Source: Pseudomonadota bacterium
GTDB lineage: Bacteria; Pseudomonadota; Gammaproteobacteria; Acidiferrobacterales; Acidiferrobacteraceae
Reading direction: 5' to 3'
NCBI GenBank assembly: GCA_021794595.1
Contig: JAJYQN010000047.1
Coordinates: forward strand, 62,001 to 126,000
DNA: 64,000 nucleotides
The notes under the pieces are model-generated. The model did not search any database and was not told where the DNA came from. It was given only the letters and a program-made list of their open reading frames with translations. Position 1 is the first letter of the stretch. Each line of letters starts with the position of its first letter. A program made the translations under genes and the position numbers. Below, one piece after another: positions 34,243 to 43,019 of the stretch.

Positions 34243-35715
34243 TTAACGATCCGCCCCGGCTATGGTGAGCCCGAAGCTTGCCTCGTTGATGGCGTAATCC
34301 ATCATGTTGCTGTCGTGTACGGTAAAGGGAAATACGCGCCAATTCGAAAACGATGGCGACTTGATCTTGACGCGCGTAAGACGCCCGTCCTCGACGTGTG
34401 CCGCGTAGAAGAGCGATCCGCGCGGCGTCTCCACCCAACCCAGGCCTTCGCCCGAGCCTGCGCTCTCGGTCTTTGTGCGTATCGGTCCTGGGGTGATGTG
34501 TCCCACGGTCTGGATGATGAGCCTCAGGGCCTCGCGTAGCGATTCGGTGCGCACCTCGGCCCGTGCCTGCGCGTCCCCCTGGGTGCGCACTGGGACTGCG
34601 AACTGCAGTGACGGGTAGCCAGCGTATGGATGGTCGCGCCGAAGGTCACGATCGAGCCCAGAGGCGCGGGCCACGGGGCCCGTTGCCCCTTGATCGGAGG
34701 CCACGTCCCGAGACAGCGATCCCGTGCCTATGAGTCGATCGAGATAGCTTGCGGTGCGACTGAGGCGATCAAGGTAGTCGTGCCCATCCCGGTCGATCGG
34801 CGCTAGGGCATCACCGAGTCCGGCTACATCGAGATCACGACGCAATCCGCCGATCGCCAGCACATTGCGCAGAAAGCGCGACCCTGTGAGGCGAGCGTTG
34901 ATTTGTTTGACGCGCTCTTCGAGCAGCAGGCCCTCGGCCGCGCCGACCTTGAGGGTCGTGGTCTTGGCAAGCCGCGCAAAATAATAGAAGTGGTTATAGA
35001 GTCTTTCTAACTCGGCTAGAACGACGCGCAGTAGTTGGGCGCGCTTTGGCACCTCGATTCCGAGGGCCGCCTCCACGGCTTGGCAGTAGGCAAGCCCGTG
35101 ACTTACGCTGCCGACACCCGAGACGCGCTCGGCGAGATAGACGCCGCGCTCCGGGGACAGTCCTTGGAACCGATTTTCGAGCCCCCGGTGCTTATAGGCC
35201 AAGCGCGCATGGTAATGGATGATGGCCTCGCCTATGTACGAGAAATGAAACTCCCCGGTCTCAAGCACGTCCCCGCGGATTGGACCCCAGATGAGGTCCT
35301 GGACCTGATCGGCCTCGATCTCCGGCATGGTCGGGGGCAGGCTCTGTCCCGCCCAGCGTGGACAGTCCGGCCCCGGCGCAAGAGGTGGTGCCGAGAGGCG
35401 TAGGCCCTCGTGTATGAGTAGCGGGTAGGGTTCCGGGTGGCCTCTCACCACGATGCCCGAGAGATCGGTCATCTCTCGTTCATACCACCCGAGCAATGGG
35501 GCAATCGACGCAAGCGACGGCAGATCCTCGGCAGGCGCGACCCGTAAAAGCAAAAAGCGGTTTCCGGGTCCGCGATTGACGAGATAAAGGATCTCCGGAT
35601 CGTTTTTCAAAAAGCGCGCATAGGCCATCTCAAACCGGTAACCCTGGGCAAGTAGGCCCTGGGCTTCGGCGAATAGGGTCGTGGCGGAGAGACTCCGATC
35701 CTCGCAGTGATTCAT
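34243..35715 (-). CDS. HyfG-like NuoCD fusion, [NiFe] cysteines lost
   Basis: A 490-residue subunit uniting an N-terminal NuoC-like domain (about 1-150) with a NuoD/hydrogenase-large-subunit domain (about 170-490). The ATG at 35715 overlaps the HyfF-like stop (ATGA). Where group 4 hydrogenases have the N-terminal CxxC (RICGVCS), this reads RVSGVGSVSHG, and where they have DPCxxC near the end it reads SFGLTIAGADR. All four nickel-iron ligands are therefore replaced. It is not a hydrogenase catalytic subunit; it fits the energy-converting-hydrogenase-related (Ehr) group. Substrate is unknown. Confidence 0.85.
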   Translation of the reverse strand: MNHCEDRSLSATTLFAEAQGLLAQGYRFEMAYARFLKNDPEILYLVNRGPGNRFLLLRVAPAEDLPSLASIAPLLGWYEREMTDLSGIVVRGHPEPYPLLIHEGLRLSAPPLAPGPDCPRWAGQSLPPTMPEIEADQVQDLIWGPIRGDVLETGEFHFSYIGEAIIHYHARLAYKHRGLENRFQGLSPERGVYLAERVSGVGSVSHGLAYCQAVEAALGIEVPKRAQLLRVVLAELERLYNHFYYFARLAKTTTLKVGAAEGLLLEERVKQINARLTGSRFLRNVLAIGGLRRDLDVAGLGDALAPIDRDGHDYLDRLSRTASYLDRLIGTGSLSRDVASDQGATGPVARASGLDRDLRRDHPYAGYPSLQFAVPVRTQGDAQARAEVRTESLREALRLIIQTVGHITPGPIRTKTESAGSGEGLGWVETPRGSLFYAAHVEDGRLTRVKIKSPSFSNWRVFPFTVHDSNMMDYAINEASFGLTIAGADR

Positions 35716-37166
35716 CGGGTCACCTGGGCCGCTTGGACAAAGAAGTGCCATAAGAACGGTGGCCACCACAGACCCAAGACCGTTAGGGGAATCAGGGTAA
35801 GCCACATGGGAACCGTCATCCATGGGCTAAGACGCATCTGGGGGAGATGGTCGTCTGTGGGTGCCGCGCCGAAGTACATTTGGCGAAAGTGGTGGAGGAA
35901 GCCGATAAAAATGACGATCAACAGCAAGGCCATGACCGCTACCGCCCAGACATTGGGGCTCGCCATGCCAGCTCGCAGGATGGCGATCTCGCTTTGGAAA
36001 AGGCCAAAGGGCGGCGCGCCTGTGATAGCGACCGCCCCGAGCAGCCAGACGATGCCAGTCACGGGATAGAATGCGAGGACTCGGCGCATCATTCTCATGT
36101 CCTTGCTGCGATAGGCGCGCATCATGTTGCCGGCGCCGAAGAACATCAGGGACTTATTGAGGGCGTGGTTTAGCATGTGGTACATGGCGCCGGCAATGCC
36201 GAGAATGCCGCCAAAACCGAAGCCCAGGGCGGCGATACCCATATGTTCGACGCTGGAATACGCCATAAGACGCTTAGCCCCGGTTTGGCGAACGATAAAA
36301 AGTGCCGAGATCACAAGTGACAGCGCGCCCAAGACCACGAGCGCGGTCTGGCCGGCGAACCCTAAGCCTCCAGCGGTGAGGATGCTGAGGAATCGCACGA
36401 TGCCCAGCATGGCGGTGTTTAATAGCGCCCCGGAGAGCATGGCGGACACGGGTGCTGGGCCCTCGCTATGGGCGTCGGGGAGCCAGGTGTGCATGGGTGC
36501 TAGGCCCACTTTGGTGCCGAGGCCCACGAGGATGAGCAGGAAGGCCAGAAGCAGAAGTGCCTTGGGGCTTGCGGGCGCGATCGATCGGAGGTGGCCCCAG
36601 GTCATGGCATACACCGGGCCCAACCGAAGGGTCCCCGCCCAGTAGAAAAACACAATCCCGAGCAGTGCCAGCGACAGTCCGGCCGAGACGATGATGATGT
36701 ACTTCCAGGCCGCCTCCGCGCTTTCCGCCTCGCGTTCAAACCCGACCAGAAAGGCGCTCACGATGGTCGTGAGGTCGATTACGATCCAGTAGATGCCGGG
36801 GTTATTCATGAACGGCGCAACGAACATGGTCAGAGCAAATCCGCACAGCAGCGCATAGAAGCCCGGTAGACGACGGGCCTCGTCAGTCAGAAGTCGCATG
36901 TAGCCGATCGCGTACAGCGAGGCCAACGCATAGACGATGGCGACGCACAAGACTATCCAGAGGCCAAGGGGTGTCAGGAGCAGAAAGTGGTCGGCCAAAA
37001 CCACCCGACGATGGGGTGTGGTGAGAATCAGGGCGAGGCTCGCGACCAAGCTCACTATGGCGGCCGTAAGGTTCAGGAATTCGGCGACACGGGGCCGGCC
37101 CACGAGCAGGATAAGGCCGATCGTTAGTGCCGGCACAAGCCAGAGACAGAGAATAAGGGCGCCCAT
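35712..37166 (-). CDS. HyfF-like (NuoN/NuoM-family) antiporter subunit
   Basis: A 484-residue protein with about 14 spans. Visible: WIVIDLTTIVSAFLVGFERE in outline (buried acid), GLGTKVGLAPMHTWLPDAHSEGPAPVSAMLSG, the highly conserved proton_antipo_M core with Lys and His, and AYSSVEHMGI. It is a second proton-pumping module of the same complex. Start abuts the HyfE-like stop by 1 bp and stop overlaps the large subunit by 4 bp. Confidence 0.9.
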   Translation of the reverse strand: MGALILCLWLVPALTIGLILLVGRPRVAEFLNLTAAIVSLVASLALILTTPHRRVVLADHFLLLTPLGLWIVLCVAIVYALASLYAIGYMRLLTDEARRLPGFYALLCGFALTMFVAPFMNNPGIYWIVIDLTTIVSAFLVGFEREAESAEAAWKYIIIVSAGLSLALLGIVFFYWAGTLRLGPVYAMTWGHLRSIAPASPKALLLLAFLLILVGLGTKVGLAPMHTWLPDAHSEGPAPVSAMLSGALLNTAMLGIVRFLSILTAGGLGFAGQTALVVLGALSLVISALFIVRQTGAKRLMAYSSVEHMGIAALGFGFGGILGIAGAMYHMLNHALNKSLMFFGAGNMMRAYRSKDMRMMRRVLAFYPVTGIVWLLGAVAITGAPPFGLFQSEIAILRAGMASPNVWAVAVMALLLIVIFIGFLHHFRQMYFGAAPTDDHLPQMRLSPWMTVPMWLTLIPLTVLGLWWPPFLWHFFVQAAQVTR

Positions 37167-37846
37167 TAGCCCACCAACTTCTGGAGGTAGCGACTGCTTG
37201 TCGTACCGGCATGCATCTGGAGATAGCGCATGAGCATCCCGAACGTCAGTACGATGATAAGCAGATCAAAGAGAATGACGAGCTCGAGCAAGAGTGGCAT
37301 GCCCGGGACGAGGATCTGCGAACCAAGAAATATGCCGTTTTCGATAACGAGTAGACCGAGGATGTGGCTGATCGCCTCCGATCGCAGAATCATCATCAGA
37401 AAGCCGATCAACTTGAGGCTCAACATGCAGGTGAGCGCTAAAACGATAATGGTATCGGCGGTGTGCAGGCCGTGACCTATCTTGCGAGCCACGACAAACG
37501 CGATGATCACAAGGACGGTGCCCAAGACCAGGCTCGACGCGGGCTTCAGGACGGAGGTGAACTCGCGCTCCAAATGGAGCTTGTCGGCGAGCCGGAGAAT
37601 AAGGTAGGGCAAAAGGCTGCCGCGAAAAAGCGCGGTCAAAATCGCGATGACGTACAGCTCGGGGTAATGCCCGAAATAGCCCACCGCGGCCGAGAGGCAG
37701 GCTATGGTCCAGGATTCGAGCGCAAAGGCGTAGATGTGGTTCTTAAGCCAGTGCGAGCCCAGCATAACAAAGGACAAAATGAGACTTATGATCGCCAGCA
37801 TGCTAAAGAGCGAGGTGGCGAGCGGGTTGATGTGGAGGATAAACAC
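37166..37846 (-). CDS. HyfE-like membrane subunit
   Basis: A 226-residue hydrophobic protein with about seven spans. The C-terminal part resembles NuoK/HyfE (LLVIENGIFLGSQIL, with the buried glutamate, then LLELVILFDLLIIVLTFGMLM). In hydrogenase-4 complexes HyfE links the antiporter subunits to the HyfC-like anchor. Six bp separate it from the upstream gene, so it is co-transcribed. Confidence 0.88.
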   Translation of the reverse strand: MFILHINPLATSLFSMLAIISLILSFVMLGSHWLKNHIYAFALESWTIACLSAAVGYFGHYPELYVIAILTALFRGSLLPYLILRLADKLHLEREFTSVLKPASSLVLGTVLVIIAFVVARKIGHGLHTADTIIVLALTCMLSLKLIGFLMMILRSEAISHILGLLVIENGIFLGSQILVPGMPLLLELVILFDLLIIVLTFGMLMRYLQMHAGTTSSRYLQKLVG

Positions 37847-37852
37847 GCGCGC

Positions 37853-38797
37853 CTACACCTGGTACGCGACGATCGCTAGCACGGCAAAAAGAAAGGACGC
37901 CGCGAGGGGCTCCTGGTATCGGTAGAAGCGCAGGCGCGACTGCATCGTGTCCACGACTACCATAAGGAGTCCGAGTGCCGCGTACTTCATAACAATCCAG
38001 CCAAGGGCTAGGAGCACGGATTCTGGGTGACCTGAGTGCGCAAGGCCCCAGGGGAAAAGAAATACGTTCAGAAAGATCGTGTACAAGATGAACTGCTTCA
38101 TCCATCCGGCCCATCTCAATAGGGCCAACAAGGGTCCGGAATACTCGAGCACGCGGGCCTCGTCGATCATGTAGATCTCGTAGGGAATGGTCGAGTGGAT
38201 GGGGAGGCGATCCGTTTCGACGGTCAGAAGGATCAGAAAGGCGGCCACGAGGAAGATGTGCGCCGGGCTCCAATAGGCGACTGGACTCTTCGCGAGCAAG
38301 TGGTTCGCTACGAAGGGCAGCATGGCGTGGTCCAGGAAGGTAATACCGACGAAGACCAAAATCAGCGTGGGCTCGGCCAAAATCGCCAGCATGACCGCCC
38401 GACTCGATCCGAGCCCCCCGAATGGCTGTCCCGAATCGAGACCCGCCAAGACGATCATAAAGTTACCGACCGTCAGTATAAGTCCCCCGCCCAGGATGTC
38501 GCCCATATTGGAGAGTGGCAGGGGGTAGTTCGTCAAAACCGGAATCAGGAGCGGCACGATCATCATCGCCGTGAAGGCCATGACCGGCGCCGCCCAGAAT
38601 ATCCACGACGCGGATTCCGGTACGAGCTGCTGTTTGTGGAAGAGTTTCCAGAGATCGCGATAGGGTTGGATGAGGGAGGGGCCGCGTCCGCGTTGCACGC
38701 GTTCCTCGGCGGTCGCGACAAAACCGTGGAGCAGTGGGGCCAGGGCCAGCGTGAGCAGCACTTGTCCGCACTGAAGAATGATAGGGCTCAGGACCAT
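37853..38797 (-). CDS. NuoH/HyfC-like membrane anchor subunit
   Basis: A 314-residue membrane protein with about eight spans, the quinone-site/anchor subunit of this complex class. Conserved features: RVQRGRGPSLIQPYRDLWKLFHKQ, the cytosolic loop near GGLGSSRAVMLAILAEPTL, and ETDRLPIHS with EYSGPLLALLR. The ATG at 38797 with an AAGGGAAGAG ribosome site is preferred over GTG at 38818. It is first in the operon, with a regulatory-looking spacer upstream. Confidence 0.9.
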   Translation of the reverse strand: MVLSPIILQCGQVLLTLALAPLLHGFVATAEERVQRGRGPSLIQPYRDLWKLFHKQQLVPESASWIFWAAPVMAFTAMMIVPLLIPVLTNYPLPLSNMGDILGGGLILTVGNFMIVLAGLDSGQPFGGLGSSRAVMLAILAEPTLILVFVGITFLDHAMLPFVANHLLAKSPVAYWSPAHIFLVAAFLILLTVETDRLPIHSTIPYEIYMIDEARVLEYSGPLLALLRWAGWMKQFILYTIFLNVFLFPWGLAHSGHPESVLLALGWIVMKYAALGLLMVVVDTMQSRLRFYRYQEPLAASFLFAVLAIVAYQV

Positions 38798-39090
38798 CTG
38801 CTCTTCCCTTGACGACACGACGTTCCGCGCAAGGCGCGGATCATGCAGGAGTCATCAGCCTAAAGGCAGTTTTACGGCGAACCCCATCGCCACACACATT
38901 CAGCATACAAGACCCAGAGGTCTTGTCAAGACGACAAGAGGGAGGTGGGAGTCATGGAGCAGGACCTAACGATTTCTGGATAATGAAAACGTACCCCGCT
39001 CTTTTTACTCGCACTCCCTCGAGAACCGTCAGGCCCTGGCCGGAGGAGAGGTCATGAAGGGCCCCGGCTGGGTTGAAGTGCGGCCCAGGC
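38798..39090. promoter_or_regulatory. Upstream region of the membrane-complex operon with nested inverted repeats
   Basis: CAAGACC (38908-38914) pairs with GGTCTTG (38919-38925), and the overlapping CTTGTC (38922-38927) pairs with GACAAG (38933-38938). The two pairings compete, about 110 bp upstream of the first gene. They could be tandem operator half-sites or alternate RNA stems. The rest of this 293-bp gap holds no recognised gene. Confidence 0.45.
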
Positions 39091-39125
39091 CAAAAAAAAG
39101 GGCCCCCGATGGGGCCCTTTTCTCG
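39091..39125. terminator. Intrinsic terminator of the porin-cytochrome gene
   Basis: GGGCCCC and GGGGCCC form a perfect stem around CGAT, preceded by eight A and followed by four T. Read on the minus strand it ends in a long U-tract just after the porin stop at 39135. Confidence 0.85.
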
Positions 39126-39134
39126 CTTGGGCGT

Positions 39135-40529
39135 TTACCAGAGGAACCAAGCGAGCAGATAGAGGCTATTGCTCTTTGAGGCGCCGTTCGTGGTACCGGC
39201 GAACTTATTGTAGGCCGTGTACTGGAGCGTGAACTGGGTGTTCTCCCAAGGCAGGTAGGTCGCGCGGATGATCTCGCCGGCGTTGTCTGGGCTCCCCGAG
39301 GCGTTCGGGATGCCCTGGTTGTACCAGCCGGGGGCCGAGGTGCCGGTGGTGTTGAAGTAGCTCGCCCCCACTTGGTAGTGCAGTCCGAACTGATAGGTGC
39401 CGGTGAACCGGAAATTATTGAGGTTCAGGTTCTGGACCGGCGTATTATGGGCCGCGTAGCTCGATGCCAGGTCTTGGCGCTCGTGCACATAGGTCGCATA
39501 GAGCGTCAAGAGGTCGGCGCCGAAGTGCCGGTCGTACTGACTATCGACCGCGGTATCGGTGTATTGGTCGGCCACCCCGGGAACGCCGAGACCGTAGAAT
39601 CCTCCGAGGTAGCTCGACTGCATCCCGAAGGTGCCGATCTCGAGATAGTTGCCGCCAAAGTTGTGCTGCCAGGCAAGGCGCCAATACGGGGCGACCCCGT
39701 TTATGACACCGGTCTCACAGTTGTTGTTGATGGTGCACGTGCTGTTTGCGCCATAATTCGTGGTTGGGTTGACCTCGCCAAAGCCCTGGGCCGCGGTCCG
39801 GTACACGGCGAAGTCTTCGTACCAGGTGTTGTTCCACATGGAGTACTCGCCGAGGCCGGCCACGCTTTGCGCCAGGTTCTCGTTCACCATGGGTACGGTC
39901 ATAGCCCCCGGGGCCGGGGCGATATTGGAGTGGCCCCACGGGAACTCCCAGGCCGGGGTATCGTTCCAGAGATCTTCGACTCCGGGGTTGTTGTTGGCGT
40001 CTATACCCCAGGTGACCGATTGGCCGAAAATGCTAGCTTGTCTTGCGTAACGGAAATCGGTGTTGTCGAGCGAGAAATGACTGGAGGCGTTATCGTAGGT
40101 AAATTGCATGAAGGAGCCGATATGCGGCGTCACCTCGCCCGCAAAAAAGAAGCTCAGCTGCTGCGGGAACTCAATGTTGGTGTTTTGCGCCTTCGTCCCA
40201 CCCGTCGTTTTCGACGCCGGCTCGTTGGTCAAAGTCGTGCCTGAGATCTGCACCATGGCGGATAGCGGAGGGATGCGGTTGATCGACAGATCCTTTCCGG
40301 CTTGGCCCACATCGACCTGCTTTAGGGTGGTGAGGACGTAGCCATCGAGCTTAAATTGTCGCCCGAAGGCGGTCAGCTGCGGTGGAACATCGTGACAGAC
40401 TGCGCATGGGAGTCCGGTCTGTCGTGCGAAACTCGGCACCGCGTACGCCTTGAAGGATAAAAGCCCGAGTGCCATCCCGAAGACCGCCGCGATGGCATGA
40501 ATTGGTCTCGTGGTCCTGATTCTGCCCAT
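39135..40529 (-). CDS. Monohaem porin-cytochrome outer-membrane protein (Cyc2-like layout)
   Basis: A 464-residue secreted protein. A signal peptide ends near AYAVPSF, followed at once by one c-type haem site CAVCH (FARQTGLPCAVCHD, then LTAFGRQFKLDGY). The remaining 400 residues are aromatic- and Asn/Gly-rich with alternating strands, ending in FLW, as in a beta-barrel with a C-terminal aromatic. Haem-then-barrel is the architecture of Cyc2-type iron oxidases, but the sequence belongs to a different, broadly distributed FARQTG...FKL-GY group whose electron donor is not proven. Start ATG has a GGGGGCGG site. Regulated by the FNR-type box upstream, by inference. Confidence 0.82.
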   Translation of the reverse strand: MGRIRTTRPIHAIAAVFGMALGLLSFKAYAVPSFARQTGLPCAVCHDVPPQLTAFGRQFKLDGYVLTTLKQVDVGQAGKDLSINRIPPLSAMVQISGTTLTNEPASKTTGGTKAQNTNIEFPQQLSFFFAGEVTPHIGSFMQFTYDNASSHFSLDNTDFRYARQASIFGQSVTWGIDANNNPGVEDLWNDTPAWEFPWGHSNIAPAPGAMTVPMVNENLAQSVAGLGEYSMWNNTWYEDFAVYRTAAQGFGEVNPTTNYGANSTCTINNNCETGVINGVAPYWRLAWQHNFGGNYLEIGTFGMQSSYLGGFYGLGVPGVADQYTDTAVDSQYDRHFGADLLTLYATYVHERQDLASSYAAHNTPVQNLNLNNFRFTGTYQFGLHYQVGASYFNTTGTSAPGWYNQGIPNASGSPDNAGEIIRATYLPWENTQFTLQYTAYNKFAGTTNGASKSNSLYLLAWFLW

Positions 40530-40610
40530 ACCGCCCCCTTTTCTTGTTAACGTTTGACCGCCACTGCCCCTTTAATAGGACTTTCTGGCGGTCTAATCAA
40601 TTGCCACCTA

Positions 40611-40652
40611 AAGATAGGCGGTCGGCAACGGGCTCACATTGATGTATATCAA
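40611..40652 (-). promoter_or_regulatory. FNR-type box and -10 element of the porin-cytochrome gene
   Basis: TTGATGTATATCAA (40639-40652) is a perfect match to the FNR/ANR consensus TTGAT-N4-ATCAA. On the minus strand a TATCTT -10 candidate (40611-40616) lies with its centre 32 bp away, the spacing of a class II activated promoter with the box at about -41.5. The predicted start near 40604 leaves a 75-nt leader. Confidence 0.65.
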
Positions 40653-40742
40653 AATCCTAATATACTAAATTGCATCTGAACAAAAGCAGACTCTACCAGG
40701 GGACGGCCATGCTGGTGTAGGGCCTCGCGGGCCTATTTTTTT
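40639..40742 (+). ncRNA. Candidate small RNA (about 70 nt) with promoter and terminator
   Basis: On the plus strand TTGATG (40639-40644) and TATACT (40661-40666) are 16 bp apart, giving a start near 40673. The predicted RNA forms a stem from CTACCAG and CTGGTGTAG, then a GGCC/GGCC hairpin followed by seven T (40736-40742). No credible ORF lies within. The -35 overlaps the FNR-type box, so binding there would oppose this promoter. It could also be a leader of the downstream channel gene. Confidence 0.45.
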
Positions 40743-40919
40743 CTAGACTCTTCGGGCCTGCTCCTCGGGTGTGGGCATAGCGAGCCGCGCGCCGCTCCCG
40801 GCATCCCGTGTGCCTTCGGGGAATTCCACGTCTCGTGCGACCGCGAAGGTGATGCCGGGTGTTCCCTTGGGACGCGTTTCGTGCCATGAATACGCGGATT
40901 GGGTATCCGCGGGGGTGGT

Positions 40920-42188
40920 GTGAAGGGTTTCCGCTTTTTGAGACGAGCCGGTGGCGAGTCTAGCCGGCCCAAGACGCCGGCTGACGTGCTGCGCCTGGAT
41001 CCGTGGATGCGTGCGGCCCAGGGCCTTGAGCAAATGCGTCGGCGTTTGCGCTTCTCCTTGTGGTTCCCCCATATCCCCTTGGGGTTACTGGTCGCGCTTT
41101 TGGGCGCCATCAACCTCCTGCCGACCCTCCATTTTTTGGCGGCAGCCCATCATGTGCCGATTTTTTCGCGCCTTCTCACGGCGAGGGTCTTGCATGGCGT
41201 CCCTCAGGCCGTGGCCGGCTTGATGTTGTTGGCCATGGCCGGTGGTCTCTTATGGCGCTCGCGGCTTTCATGGGCCATGGCTTTGCTTCTGACCGCCGCC
41301 ACCTTAGCCATTGCTTGGCATCGGCCAATGGGGGCTTCCTCGACCCTCACCGTATTTAACGGGTTGACGTTTCTCGCGCTCTTGCTGTTCCAGCGCCGAT
41401 TTGACCGGTCGAGCCTTGCAGCCGGGACCTTGTTTGCCGCAGTCAGCGTACTTTTGTTACTCGGCTATGCCGTTTGCGGCGCCCTTGTGCTGGGGCGGGG
41501 ATTCGCGCCGCCCATAACAAAGCTGACGACTGCCTTGTATTTTTCGGTTGTTACCATGTCCACCGTTGGCTACGGGGATATCGTCCCGAAGACCGCGGAC
41601 GCTCGTTTTTTTGTGATCTCGGTGATCATTCTCGGGATTACAGTGTTTGCGACCTCGATATCGGCCGTTATTGTGCCGGCCGTGACGGGCCGTATGCAGC
41701 GACTTATGAAGGGAGAATCGACCCGTATGACGCGTAAAAATCATTACATCATCGTGGGTAACACATCGCTCTCCCGCAACACTTGTCGCGAGCTTTTGGC
41801 GCGGCACCTGCCGGTGACGGTGATTGTCACGTCCTCTGTCGATCCTGCCGAGTTCGGGGACGCGGATGTTGTCGTCGGGGATCCAAGCGATTCAGAGACC
41901 TTGCAAAGGGCCGGTGTCTTGCAGGCGGCCGCCATCTTGGCGCTCCGGGATGACGATTCGGAGAATGCCTTCACGGTGCTTGCGGTCAAGGAGTTGAGTG
42001 CTGATATTCGCACGGTTGCGGCGGTCAATCACAGCAAAAACATGACGCGCGTTCGCAATGTCCATCCCGATATGGTGATAGCGCCCCAAGTCATGGGGGG
42101 CGAACTCCTGGCCATGGCCCTGAATAATGAGCCGATGGACAGCGACACCGTGATAACGAAGTTGTTTCATGGTGATACCAAGGCCTGA
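40920..42188 (+). CDS. kch: Kch-like potassium channel with TrkA-N/RCK domain
   Basis: About 422 residues. Several N-terminal spans (about 45-200) lead to a pore loop with the selectivity filter STVGYGD, a final span, and a cytosolic RCK/TrkA-N Rossmann domain (HYIIVGNTSLSRNT, VVVGDPSDSETLQRAGV). Resembles E. coli Kch in order and length. Start is uncertain: GTG 40920 with a GGGGGTGG site is chosen; TTG 40899 is also in frame. It lies divergently to the porin-cytochrome across a 390-bp gap that holds the FNR-type box and small-RNA candidate. Confidence 0.88.
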   Translation: MKGFRFLRRAGGESSRPKTPADVLRLDPWMRAAQGLEQMRRRLRFSLWFPHIPLGLLVALLGAINLLPTLHFLAAAHHVPIFSRLLTARVLHGVPQAVAGLMLLAMAGGLLWRSRLSWAMALLLTAATLAIAWHRPMGASSTLTVFNGLTFLALLLFQRRFDRSSLAAGTLFAAVSVLLLLGYAVCGALVLGRGFAPPITKLTTALYFSVVTMSTVGYGDIVPKTADARFFVISVIILGITVFATSISAVIVPAVTGRMQRLMKGESTRMTRKNHYIIVGNTSLSRNTCRELLARHLPVTVIVTSSVDPAEFGDADVVVGDPSDSETLQRAGVLQAAAILALRDDDSENAFTVLAVKELSADIRTVAAVNHSKNMTRVRNVHPDMVIAPQVMGGELLAMALNNEPMDSDTVITKLFHGDTKA

Positions 42189-42264
42189 GGTGGGGCGAAC
42201 AACAAGATCCGCCCCGCGCCCGGCTTATTCCCCGGGCGGCCTTGTGCGGGGCTTGTTCTGGCCT

Positions 42265-42834
42265 TTAAGTCTTGCCGACCTTTGTCGCCTTGCGCCGGGG
42301 AGGCGGGACGATGAGCGTCCCTTCCGCCTCCGCCTTTTTCATCCGCGCTATGAGGTCGCGATCATGCTCGTCTCGGTAGGGTTTCAGGTCGAGATCCGCG
42401 GGCACGTGGCTTAGGCGCTCATCGCCGACGGTCTTCACGTATTTTTGCATAAAGGCGTCATATGCTCTCCACGAGATGCGGTCGGCCCGGATCGCGGACT
42501 CCTCGGCGCGGGTCGCGATTTGGTGGGCGTGGAGGTAGTGGAGGTCTAACTCGTCGATCAGGGATTTTTCGACCGCCTCGTGCAAGATGAGATAGCGGTC
42601 GACCTCCACCGTGCGCCCTTTATCGGTAAAAGATCGAGGCAGGTGGCGATCGATATAGATGGTACGTCCGTCTTGGCTATAGCCGGCAAGGTAGGGGATA
42701 TCGTAGTCACGTCGCAGCGAGATCCGGCGCAGAATGGCATCGACTGTCCGCTCGAGCATGAGGGTCGACACGTACCAGTCTGGTATTCGCAGTTTGCGAT
42801 GCGGGGCGATCGGGTGACAGCTCGTGGTGGGCAT
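42265..42834 (-). CDS. Hypothetical protein with HEAVEK motif
   Basis: A 189-residue soluble protein. The ATG at 42834 with AAGAAGGAG seven bases upstream is clear; the open frame further upstream reads non-coding-like sequence. The middle contains RTIYIDRHLPRSF, then YLILHEAVEKSLIDELDLHYLHAHQIATRAEE, an HExxE-type helix next to another His-rich helix that could bind a metal like a small peptidase. The C-terminus is basic. I do not know a characterised member. Single gene, convergent with kch. Confidence 0.7.
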   Translation of the reverse strand: MPTTSCHPIAPHRKLRIPDWYVSTLMLERTVDAILRRISLRRDYDIPYLAGYSQDGRTIYIDRHLPRSFTDKGRTVEVDRYLILHEAVEKSLIDELDLHYLHAHQIATRAEESAIRADRISWRAYDAFMQKYVKTVGDERLSHVPADLDLKPYRDEHDRDLIARMKKAEAEGTLIVPPPRRKATKVGKT

Positions 42835-43019
42835 GGGATCTCCTTCTTCTTGGGGGGTCGTTATGAAATTGTAGCAGGACATACCACAAGGCCCAGTTTG
42901 GGTCGAGCGGGGTGCCATGATCTCGGTGGATCTCTGTCTGGAGCCGCGAGTGCCCGCGAGCGTGTCGGAAGCGGGAGGCGACCGATCCCGCATGAAATAC
43001 GGGACGGTCAGGCCTTTTG

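Noticed and set aside
31478..38797. Functional hydrogenase-4 or formate hydrogenlyase
   Set aside because: The large subunit lacks all four [NiFe]-binding cysteines and no formate dehydrogenase or hyp maturation genes are present.
40721..40742. Simple terminator for an upstream plus-strand gene
   Set aside because: There is no plus-strand gene upstream; it is better explained as the end of a short RNA or leader.
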